This document shows positions 1 to 5,223 of a stretch of 6,502 nt of DNA, piece by piece. The stretch covers positions 1 to 6,502 of the forward strand of contig JBILMZ010000196.1 of assembly GCA_044375275.1 (NCBI GenBank), written 5' to 3'. The notes beneath the pieces are model-generated. The model ran no database searches. It saw only the letters and a program-made list of their open reading frames with translations, and was not told where the DNA came from. A program made the position numbers and the translations under genes. This DNA is from SZUA-430 sp044375275. GTDB lineage: Bacteria > Pseudomonadota > Alphaproteobacteria > Micropepsales > Micropepsaceae. Positions within the stretch are counted from its first letter, which is position 1, and the number at the start of each line of letters is the position of its first letter.

Positions 1-44
1 CTTCCATGTCCCTTGCTCGAATGCGCTCGTCAGGCACGCGCGAT

Positions 45-77
45 CAAACCGTCCCCGAAAATTCGGAGACCGGTTTG
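45..77 (+). other. Imperfect hairpin upstream of tail-fibre gene
   Basis: The outer stem is CAAACCG (45-51) against CGGTTTG (71-77), 7 bp. The inner stem is CCGAA (55-59) against TTCGG (62-66), partly closed through TC/GA pairs at 52-53 and 68-69. No T-run follows, so it is not a standard intrinsic terminator. It could be a factor-dependent terminator, an mRNA-processing or stability element, or an operator-like palindrome. The pairing is seen directly; the role is unknown. Confidence 0.4.
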
Positions 78-127
78 CCCGGATCGCGGCCTTGAGCACC
101 GATCCCTAAAGTAACCTCAACTCTACC

Positions 128-133
128 AAGGAG
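128..133 (+). promoter_or_regulatory. Shine-Dalgarno of tail-fibre gene
   Basis: AAGGAG lies six bases before the ATG at 140. It is a near-consensus ribosome binding site, one of the two strongest in the window, and fixes the start of the tail-fibre-like gene. This fits a highly expressed late structural gene. Confidence 0.8.
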
Positions 134-139
134 TATTTA

Positions 140-1480
140 ATGACAGTCCTGTCTGCAGCCGCCCGCGTGGCTTACGCTGGCGATGGCGCAACGCTGCGCT
201 TTCCGGTGCCCGGCCGCATCTGGTCGCTGGCCGACCTGAGGGTCCATGTCCGGGCGCCGGCCACGCTTGTTGACAATTTGCTAACATTTGGCGTCGACTT
301 TGCCTGGGACGGAAGCCCGCTTCCCGGGCCCGGCGCGATCATCTTCGCCTCCGCGCCGCCCGCCGGAACAAGGGTTACGATCAGCCACGCCGCCGAACTC
401 GTCCAGGAGCTCGATCTCCAGACCTCGGGCGCCTTCAGCGCGGAAGCCATCGAGGCGCAGTTCGACCGCGTCGTGACGCAAATGCAGTCGCTGGACGAAA
501 GGATCGCGCGAGCACCGCTCTTGCCGCCCGGAACGGACAGGCTGAACCCCGCGCTGCCCGAGCCGCATCCGACGCGCGGTGGCCAGCTGCTTGGCATCAC
601 CGCCGACGGCAGCGGCTTTGAGTGCAAGGTGCCGGCTAACCTCGCGCTGCAAACGGTCTCGGCCTTTGCATCGACGCTGCTCGATGATCCCGACGCCGCA
701 ACGGCACGCGCCACGCTGGGCATCGGCACGTCGATCGACCTCGCCTTGCTGCCGGCTGATGCAACGGGCGGCGCCGCCGGGGACACGATCCCCTTCGTCG
801 ATGCGTCCGAAGCCAATGCCTCGAACCGGGTGACCGTTCCAGCCTTCATGGCGAACGCCGTGGCTTCACTGCCTGCCGCTGTCGTGTCACCCGACCACGA
901 AGTGCTGGCGCGCAGCATCGCGCTTACCACCGCGCAGCGCATCCCCGTCAGCCAGATTGCAGCCGGTCGCAAGACGATCTGGATCCCGGCGGCCGCCTTC
1001 ACGCCGCGACTGACAGCCGGCGCGGCGGCGTCGACGACCGAACTGCCCGGCAATCGCCTGACCCTGCGCACGCTCGACTTTGATCCGGCGGTGCAGGAGC
1101 ACGCGCAGGTGCTGGTCCAGATGCCACGATCCTGGAACCGGGCAGCGCTCGCCGCCAGCGTCACCTGGTGCCACGGTACGGCCGCCGCCAACTTCAACGT
1201 CGTCTGGGGCCTGCGGCTGCTGTCGGTCGGTGATGGCAGCGCGCTCGACACGCCCTTCGGCAGCGCGGTGCAGGTCATCGACACGGGTGGCGTGGCGCTG
1301 GCGCTCTACAGGAGCCCGGAAACGCCACCCTTCAGTCCGGCCACGACGCCTCCCGAAAACGCCACGCTGGCTCTCGACCTGTTCAGGCTGGCTACCGATC
1401 CAGGGGACACGTTGCCCGTCGACGCGCGGCTGGTCGGCGTGACGCTGTTCTACGTCACGCAGGCCAACACGGATGCCTGA
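140..1480 (+). CDS. Phage tail-fibre-like structural protein (446 aa)
   Basis: This is probably a virion tail-fibre or tail-tip protein. Residues 1-125 resemble the N-terminal tail-attachment region of T7 gp17-type fibres: a YAGDG.T..FPVP opening, a VDFAW strand, an APPAGTRVTI strand, then a helical GAFSAEAIEAQFDRV segment. Residues 178-196 carry LLDDPDAATARATLGIG, a motif common in tail-fibre shafts. Residues 210-240 (GDTIPFVDASEANASNRV) are also typical of fibre proteins. The C-terminal domain, about residues 278-446, begins KTIWIPAAAFTPR, includes LDFDPAVQEHAQ and VVWGLRLLS, and ends DARLVGVTLFYVTQANTDA. I recognise it from memory as a domain recurring in phage and prophage proteins of marine and alphaproteobacterial origin. 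A strong ribosome binding site supports the ATG. The stop is five bases before the next gene. Host-receptor contact by the C-terminal domain is inference. Confidence 0.75.
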   Translation: MTVLSAAARVAYAGDGATLRFPVPGRIWSLADLRVHVRAPATLVDNLLTFGVDFAWDGSPLPGPGAIIFASAPPAGTRVTISHAAELVQELDLQTSGAFSAEAIEAQFDRVVTQMQSLDERIARAPLLPPGTDRLNPALPEPHPTRGGQLLGITADGSGFECKVPANLALQTVSAFASTLLDDPDAATARATLGIGTSIDLALLPADATGGAAGDTIPFVDASEANASNRVTVPAFMANAVASLPAAVVSPDHEVLARSIALTTAQRIPVSQIAAGRKTIWIPAAAFTPRLTAGAAASTTELPGNRLTLRTLDFDPAVQEHAQVLVQMPRSWNRAALAASVTWCHGTAAANFNVVWGLRLLSVGDGSALDTPFGSAVQVIDTGGVALALYRSPETPPFSPATTPPENATLALDLFRLATDPGDTLPVDARLVGVTLFYVTQANTDA

Positions 1481-1485
1481 CGCCG

Positions 1486-1947
1486 ATGCTCACGCTCACA
1501 TCGCTCTGCGGCTTTGCCGCGATCGCGGCAGACACCGACGTCACGCCTGACCCTTTCACGTGGCCACCGTTGTCAGACGCCGGCTTCGTCGCCACGGTCC
1601 TCACGCCGCCTGTCACCATCAGCGGCATTTCCATTCCCGTCACGCTGCGCGCGTCCGTTTCGGTGCCCCTCACGGCACAGCGAACGCTCGCCGTCCTGCG
1701 TGACGGCATCCAGGTTGCGCAAGCCTCATCGGGCTTCGCAGCCGACTTCACCATCGGCAATGGCCAGACGCTCCAGATCGCCCTGACCAATGCCAGCGAC
1801 CTGACCACGTGGTCGGGAACGCTCACTCTCAACAACCTGTCAGGCGCCAGCGCGCTCCTCGCCTCATGCCTCTTTTCGCTGCAGGACACCGGAAGCGGTG
1901 GCGGCGGCGGTGGAGGCGGCGGTGACGGAGGAGGCACAGCGCCATGA
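1486..1947 (+). CDS. Phage Ig-like beta-rich protein with polyglycine tail (153 aa)
   Basis: This is probably a small phage structural or adhesin accessory protein; the exact role is unknown. Residues 15-125 follow a recurrent beta-sandwich pattern: DTDVTPDPFTW, VTISGISIPVTL, GIQVAQASSGFAADF, NGQTLQIALTNASD and WSGTLTLNNLSG. This matches the short Ig-like repeats that in many secreted and phage proteins read TPD.F.F, then ITVSGI..P, then V..GDTV.VR.TSS. The C-terminus (136-153) is G-S-nine Gly-D-three Gly-T-A-P, resembling the glycine-rich ends of phage adhesins or a flexible linker. The ATG at 1486 follows the fibre stop by five bases and has no clear Shine-Dalgarno, so it may depend on coupling to the fibre gene. 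The first 15 residues are mildly hydrophobic but lack the basic start of a signal peptide. Confidence 0.6.
   Translation: MLTLTSLCGFAAIAADTDVTPDPFTWPPLSDAGFVATVLTPPVTISGISIPVTLRASVSVPLTAQRTLAVLRDGIQVAQASSGFAADFTIGNGQTLQIALTNASDLTTWSGTLTLNNLSGASALLASCLFSLQDTGSGGGGGGGGGDGGGTAP
1897..1935 (+). repeat. GGN codon tract (polyglycine)
   Basis: Thirteen codons, of which twelve are Gly (GGT, GGC or GGA) and one is Asp, make a G-rich low-complexity tract at the 3' end of the Ig-like gene. Such tracts are prone to replication slippage and sequencing errors. A net shift here would open the reading frame into the downstream peptidase. Confidence 0.75.
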
Positions 1948-1976
1948 CACCCATCGAAACAGGAATCTCATGCTGA
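1944..1976 (+). other. 10-codon mini-ORF bridging two genes
   Basis: An ATG at 1944 overlaps the TGA of the Ig-like gene (ATGA) and opens a frame of ten codons, MTPIETGISC. It stops at 1974-1976, just inside the endolysin start (ATGCTGA). The arrangement could pass ribosomes from the structural gene to the endolysin start. It may equally be chance, since short frames like this arise easily. Confidence 0.25.
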
Positions 1977-2347
1977 ACCCGCAATCCCTCCGCAAGATGG
2001 AGGGCATCCACCCCGACCTGCGCCGCGTCGTGATGCGCGCCGCGGAACTCTCGCCGATCGAGTTCGTCATCACCGAAGGCGTGCGCACGCTCAAGCGGCA
2101 GCGCGAACTCGTCGAGGCCGGCGCCTCGCGCACCTTCAACTCGCGCCATCTCAGCGGCATGGCGGTCGACTTCGCGCCCATCGTCGGCGGCATGCTGACG
2201 TGGAAATGGCCACCCTTCAGGACCGTGGCGCAGGCCTTCAAGCAGGCCAGCCGCGAACTCGGCGTGCCGATCGCCTGGGGCGGCGACTGGCGCGACTTCA
2301 AGGATGGCCCGCATATCGAGCTCGACCGCAGGGTCTACCGGCCATGA
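1970..2347 (+). CDS. Endolysin, M15 zinc peptidase (125 aa)
   Basis: Peptidase M15 family protein, closest in layout to the phage L-alanyl-D-glutamate endopeptidases (T5 and Ply500 type), which cut peptide stems of peptidoglycan in the periplasm to lyse the cell. The motif SRHLSGMAVDF supplies zinc ligands His60 and Asp67. WGGDWRDFKDGPHIEL supplies the third ligand His115 and the probable catalytic acid Asp112, with the D..H spacing of T5 endolysin. The opening SLRKMEGIHPDLRRVV is typical of the short single-domain phage enzymes, and the length is normal for them. I chose the ATG at 1970 because AGGA lies five bases upstream and it gives the family's usual N-terminus. An in-frame GTG at 1898 would only add residues read out of frame from the polyglycine tract. 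There is no signal peptide, so export would need the holin. The stop overlaps the next start. Confidence 0.9.
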   Translation: MLNPQSLRKMEGIHPDLRRVVMRAAELSPIEFVITEGVRTLKRQRELVEAGASRTFNSRHLSGMAVDFAPIVGGMLTWKWPPFRTVAQAFKQASRELGVPIAWGGDWRDFKDGPHIELDRRVYRP

Positions 2348-2607
2348 TGGAGAAGCTCGTTGGCCCGGCCACGCTCGTCTACGTCGCGAGCGCCGGGCTC
2401 GCCGGCCTGTGGTGGGCCTCGGACCTGTCACGCCGTGTACTGACGATCGAGCACTCGACCGTCACGGCCGAGCGCCTCGCCCGGCTCGAAGCCGAGGTCC
2501 ATGCGCTCGGCCAGGCCACCCGCGATCTCAGGACAAGCGTCACCGAGCTCTCGCACAGCCTCAAGGCGCACGACGCGCCGTACATCAACAGAAAGGAAAA
2601 CAAATGA
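2344..2607 (+). CDS. Phage membrane-anchored coiled-coil protein, i-spanin candidate (87 aa)
   Basis: The protein has one N-terminal transmembrane helix at about residues 5-25 (VGPATLVYVASAGLAGLWWA). A charged helical region of about 30-75 with heptad character follows (VTAERLARLEAEVHALGQATRDL), and the C-terminus is basic (NRKENK). The outline of membrane anchor plus coiled coil matches inner-membrane spanins, and also small phage proteins of the DUF2730 kind. I cannot assign a family from sequence alone. The start is the ATG at 2344 or 2347, overlapping the endolysin stop, so translation is likely coupled. Its place between endolysin and holin genes points to lysis, but the function is inference. 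Confidence 0.65.
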   Translation: MMEKLVGPATLVYVASAGLAGLWWASDLSRRVLTIEHSTVTAERLARLEAEVHALGQATRDLRTSVTELSHSLKAHDAPYINRKENK

Positions 2608-2822
2608 ACACGACCAAACCGTGGTGGCAGTCCAGGACAGCCTGGGCCGCCGCCGTCTCCGTCCTGGCCGGACTTCTCGGCCTCGCTGGCGTCGACCTCG
2701 ATGCCAGGCTTCAGGACGAACTCGTCACACTGCTGACAGGCGCCGCAGAGATCGGCGCCGGCATCATGGCCTTCATCGGCCGCTTCCAGGCCACCAAGGC
2801 GCTCAGCTGGAGGGCCGCATGA
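2604..2822 (+). CDS. Putative phage holin (72 aa)
   Basis: A small protein with two predicted transmembrane helices, about residues 13-31 (WAAAVSVLAGLLGLAGV) and 42-60 (LLTGAAEIGAGIMAFIG). They are joined by a short acidic loop (DLDARLQDE), and the tail is basic (GRFQATK). The opening NTTKPWWQSRTAW and the G-x-Q/R-A-T-K ending are features I know from a common holin-like group in phages of Gram-negative bacteria, where they sit beside endolysins. The role would be to form inner-membrane lesions that release the cytoplasmic endolysin. A good Shine-Dalgarno (AAAGGA, 2592-2597) lies six bases before the ATG, inside the previous gene. The junctions on both sides are ATGA overlaps. Confidence 0.75.
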   Translation: MNTTKPWWQSRTAWAAAVSVLAGLLGLAGVDLDARLQDELVTLLTGAAEIGAGIMAFIGRFQATKALSWRAA

Positions 2823-3214
2823 AAACCATCATCAATGTCCTTGTCGCCTGCGTGACGCTGATGCTGGCAACAGCCTGCGCGCTTCTGGCGCCCCACCAGC
2901 TGGACGGTGGCGCACGACGCGCCGCCGCAATGACGCTGGAAACCTATGCTATCCTGCAGCAGGCCGTGCTCATCTACGGGCATCTGCCGCCCTGCACGAC
3001 GCCGCCGGAGGTCCACCTCTGCCGCGACCAGGAGCACTGGCTTCGCATCCGCGCCGCAGAGAAGGCTGCGACCGAAGCGATCGCTGCAGCGACGCCGGTA
3101 CTCAACGCGGAAGAAGTCGACACGGGCCAGGTACTGCGGGCGCTCGTGGCCATTGATACGGTCACGCGCGTCCTGTCCGATGCCCGCCGTCAGCTGACGG
3201 AGGAGAGGCCATGA
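2819..3214 (+). CDS. Phage-cassette lipoprotein with cysteine pair (131 aa)
   Basis: The start MKTIINVLVACVTLMLATAC is a type II signal peptide with likely lipid-modified Cys20. The -3 position is Ala rather than the usual Leu, so the lipobox is acceptable but not perfect. The mature part is mostly helical: a segment TLETYAILQQAVLIY, then a loop with Cys59 and Cys68 (PPCTTPPEVHLCRD) that could form a disulphide, then an alanine-rich amphipathic helix to the end. Similar lipoproteins of unknown function occur beside holins in alphaproteobacterial prophages, as I recall. It is a candidate outer-membrane spanin or other lysis accessory, but it is longer and less proline-rich than Rz1. GGAGGG at 2809-2814 lies four bases before the ATG, which overlaps the holin stop. 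Confidence 0.65.
   Translation: MKTIINVLVACVTLMLATACALLAPHQLDGGARRAAAMTLETYAILQQAVLIYGHLPPCTTPPEVHLCRDQEHWLRIRAAEKAATEAIAAATPVLNAEEVDTGQVLRALVAIDTVTRVLSDARRQLTEERP
3199..3205 (+). promoter_or_regulatory. Strong Shine-Dalgarno for the last phage gene
   Basis: GGAGGAG lies five bases before the ATG at 3211, inside the lipoprotein coding end. It decides the start of the 70-residue gene and suggests substantial translation of it in addition to coupling. Confidence 0.7.
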
Positions 3215-3423
3215 CGCTTCAGGCAACGATTGACCTGCTGCGGGCGATCCTCGCGGACCTGCCGACAGCCATCACGACGGGGCGCGACCTGATGCTGTTG
3301 CTGAACAGGGCCATCGACCGCCTCGGGGACACCGGGTCCGGCAAAGCCGTGTCGCGCGAAGACATCGAGCGCCTGGCTGACGAGATCGGTGCCGCAAGCA
3401 CACTGATCCAGAAGCTGGACTGA
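3211..3423 (+). CDS. Small helical phage protein of unknown function (70 aa)
   Basis: I do not recognise a family. The protein has no signal peptide or membrane segment. It is predicted almost wholly helical: helix one about residues 2-16, helix two about 20-38 (AITTGRDLMLLLNRAIDRL), a DTGSGK turn, and helix three about 47-68 (SREDIERLADEIGAASTLIQKL). It is acidic overall. It starts from an ATGA overlap with the lipoprotein and has a strong ribosome binding site, so it is a genuine last gene of the cassette. Possible roles include a lysis regulator or a cytoplasmic assembly factor, but neither is supported by a motif. Confidence 0.65.
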   Translation: MTLQATIDLLRAILADLPTAITTGRDLMLLLNRAIDRLGDTGSGKAVSREDIERLADEIGAASTLIQKLD

Positions 3424-3572
3424 ACATGTTGCGGACGGGAGCCCCGTCAGCCGACGCAGGCGGGGTTCCCGTTACCGTCCGAACCGCTCAGTTAACAGCT
3501 CGTTCACACACGCCTGACACCTTCGACAAAGCGATGGAAGAGTCGCCAGAAAATGAAACAATTGGCACGGAC
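3424..3572. other. Junction between phage cassette and chemoreceptor gene
   Basis: This 149-bp gap follows the phage cassette and precedes the chemoreceptor. After the hairpin come a GTTAAC palindrome near 3490 and a more AT-rich stretch around 3548-3563. No clear sigma-70 or sigma-28 promoter and no tRNA-like attachment sequence is visible. If a prophage ends here, the attachment site would lie in or near this gap; that is inference. Confidence 0.35.
3435..3472 (+). terminator. GC-rich hairpin after the phage cassette
   Basis: A 12-bp stem pairs ACGGGAGCCCCG (3435-3446) with CGGGGTTCCCGT (3461-3472), with one G-T wobble and a 14-nt loop. It begins 12 bases after the stop of the last phage gene. 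No T-run follows, so it is not a textbook intrinsic terminator. It may still end or protect the late transcript, or work with Rho. It falls inside a possible N-terminal extension of the chemoreceptor frame, which argues against that extension being translated. Confidence 0.45.
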
Positions 3573-5183
3573 ATGTTTGGCAAGATCAGATTCAGCAAGT
3601 TGTTGCTCTCCATTGGCGGCGTCCTCGCGGGCTTCGTCATCATCTCGGCCCTCATCAGCGGCTACGCCCTCGCACGCTTGGAGGTAGGCGGTCCGCTCTA
3701 CAGCGGCATCGTGCAGGGCAAGGACGTGATCGCGGACGTCCTGCCGCCGCCGGCCTACGTGATCGAAGCCTATCTCGAGGCCACACTCGCACTCAATGAA
3801 CCGGCTGCGGTCCAACAGCATGCGCAGCGGCTGGAGCAGCTGCGCAAGGACTACGACACGCGCCACGCCTTCTGGAAAACACAGCCGCTTGATCCGGAAG
3901 TGCAGAAGCTGCTGACGACGCAATCCGATACGCATGTGCGCAAGTTCTGGGACGCCGTCGAGAAAGATCTCTTGCCGGCACTTGAACGCGGCGACAGCGA
4001 GGCCGCCCGTGTGGCCTACGCAACGGTACAGTCCACCTACCAGGCACACCGCAAGGTGATCGACCAGGTTGTCGCGATCACCACACGACTGAACACTGAG
4101 GGAGAGTTGAACGCAGCAAGCGAGCGGGTCTTCTACGAAACGCTGTTTGGCATCGTGCAGGTCCTGTGCCTGTTGCTTGTCGGGATTGCGGTCTACGTCA
4201 TGCAAGCTGGCATGGTGAAGCCCCTCACGCAGATGGCAGGCGTCATGTCGCGCGTCGCGCGCGGTGACCTGTCAGGCGACGTGCCGGGACTGGCCCGGGC
4301 GGATGAAGTGGGCGACTTCGCCCGCTCGCTCGAGGTCTTCAAGCAGAACAAGCGCGCGGCAGACGCCATGACGGCCGATGTCGCGGCCGTTCTCGACACG
4401 ACGACGGCCGCAGCCCACCAGCTTCACGCGACGGCCAGGGAAATGAATGGAACGGCCGAGGAAACCAGCCGGCAGTCAGTGGCCGTGGCAGCAGCCTCCG
4501 AGGAAGCATCGTCGAACGTCAACGCCGTAGCCTCTGCAGCCGAGGAACTCTCCGCATCGGTCGAGGAAATTGCACGGCAGGTGAACGACGCGGCAGCGGT
4601 CGCCGGCAAGGCCGTCGAGCAGGCGCGCAGCACGGACGGCACGATGCAGCGCATGTCGGCATCGGCCCTCAAGATCGGCACCGTGGTCGAGCTGATCAAC
4701 AGCATCGCCGGTCAGACGAACCTGCTCGCACTCAATGCCACGATCGAGGCCGCGCGCGCTGGCGAGGCCGGCAAGGGCTTCGCGGTTGTGGCGGCCGAAG
4801 TGAAGTCGCTTGCGAGCCAGACGGCCCGCGCCACGGAAGAGATCAGCGAGCAGGTCTCCTCGATCCAGTCCATCAGCGCTGAAGCCGTGGAGTCGATCCG
4901 CCAGATCATCGGCGTCATCGGAAACATCAACCAGATCTCGTCGGCAATCTCGAGTGCTGTTGAGCAGCAGGGCGCGGCGACCCGGGAAATCGCCCGCAAC
5001 GTCGAGCAGGCGGCCGCCGGCACAAAGGAAGTCTCGAAGAACATCGATGGCGTGAGCGTCGCTGCCACGCGGACGGGCGACTCCGCCACGCAGGTCATGG
5101 ACGCGGTGAACAAGCTGAACGCAACCGCGACAGCGCTGAAGGACAAGATGGAAGAGTTCCTGTCAATGTCCCGCGCGGCCTGA
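3573..5183 (+). CDS. Methyl-accepting chemotaxis protein (536 aa)
   Basis: A transmembrane chemoreceptor that signals through CheW and CheA to control flagellar rotation. TM1 spans about residues 10-34 and the periplasmic helical sensor about 35-190, including the motif VLPPPAYVIEAYLEA. TM2 is about 192-211, HAMP about 214-266 (MVKPLTQMAGVMSRVARGDL) and the signalling domain about 290-525. The hairpin tip (374-410) contains the conserved EAARAGEAGKGFAVVA stretch. Flanking Glu/Gln/Ala-rich helices (EEASSNVNAVASAAEEL) are likely methylation regions. The end, EEFLSMSRAA, is not a CheR-tethering pentapeptide. The ligand is unknown; the sensor looks like a four-helix bundle, not a Cache fold. I chose the ATG at 3573 because it puts TM1 at the N-terminus. 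In-frame ATGs at 3534 and 3426 would add hydrophilic, atypical sequence. None of the three has a strong ribosome binding site. Confidence 0.93.
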   Translation: MFGKIRFSKLLLSIGGVLAGFVIISALISGYALARLEVGGPLYSGIVQGKDVIADVLPPPAYVIEAYLEATLALNEPAAVQQHAQRLEQLRKDYDTRHAFWKTQPLDPEVQKLLTTQSDTHVRKFWDAVEKDLLPALERGDSEAARVAYATVQSTYQAHRKVIDQVVAITTRLNTEGELNAASERVFYETLFGIVQVLCLLLVGIAVYVMQAGMVKPLTQMAGVMSRVARGDLSGDVPGLARADEVGDFARSLEVFKQNKRAADAMTADVAAVLDTTTAAAHQLHATAREMNGTAEETSRQSVAVAAASEEASSNVNAVASAAEELSASVEEIARQVNDAAAVAGKAVEQARSTDGTMQRMSASALKIGTVVELINSIAGQTNLLALNATIEAARAGEAGKGFAVVAAEVKSLASQTARATEEISEQVSSIQSISAEAVESIRQIIGVIGNINQISSAISSAVEQQGAATREIARNVEQAAAGTKEVSKNIDGVSVAATRTGDSATQVMDAVNKLNATATALKDKMEEFLSMSRAA

Positions 5184-5199
5184 GCGCCGCGCCGGGCCG

Positions 5200-5223
5200 G
5201 GCGCCAGCTAGATGCCAGGCGCC
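5200..5223. terminator. GC-rich inverted repeat between convergent genes
   Basis: GGCGCC (5200-5205) repeats as GGCGCC (5218-5223) around a 12-nt loop. It lies over the stop codon of the minus-strand gene and 17 bases after the chemoreceptor stop. It could serve both convergent transcripts. The stem is only 6 bp and lacks a T-run, and alternative GC pairings with 5184-5193 exist, so the call is weak. Confidence 0.25.

Larger units (their letters stand above)
1..139. other. Upstream region, probably noncoding
   Basis: All three plus-strand frames are open from the window edge, to stops at 93-95, 107-109 and 112-114. None shows the strong third-position G/C preference of the real genes here: I count roughly 57 to 69 percent. 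No start codon with a convincing ribosome binding site lies inside. The end of an upstream gene cannot be excluded, with the frame ending at 109 the best of the three. The region holds a hairpin at 45-77 and the ribosome binding site of the tail-fibre gene. I see no convincing -35/-10 pair. Confidence 0.4.

Noticed and set aside
92..117. TTGAGC with TAACCT as a promoter for the tail-fibre gene
   Set aside because: The spacing is 14 bp and the -10 is poor. It does not support a sigma-70 promoter.
172..1284. Long open frame on the minus strand (370 codons) opposite the tail-fibre gene
   Set aside because: Its product is Ser/Ala/Arg-rich low-complexity sequence without motifs. It is the usual antisense shadow of a GC-rich gene.
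1898..1969. GTG-initiated N-terminal extension of the endolysin
   Set aside because: The extra residues are the polyglycine tract read out of frame. The ATG at 1970 has a ribosome binding site and gives the usual family start.
3426..3572. 49-residue N-terminal extension of the chemoreceptor
   Set aside because: It is hydrophilic, precedes TM1, and crosses a strong hairpin. Chemoreceptors normally begin just before TM1.
3562..3580. TTGGCACG resembling a sigma-54 -24 element
   Set aside because: The -12 GC is missing at the required spacing, and the site overlaps the chosen start codon of the chemoreceptor.
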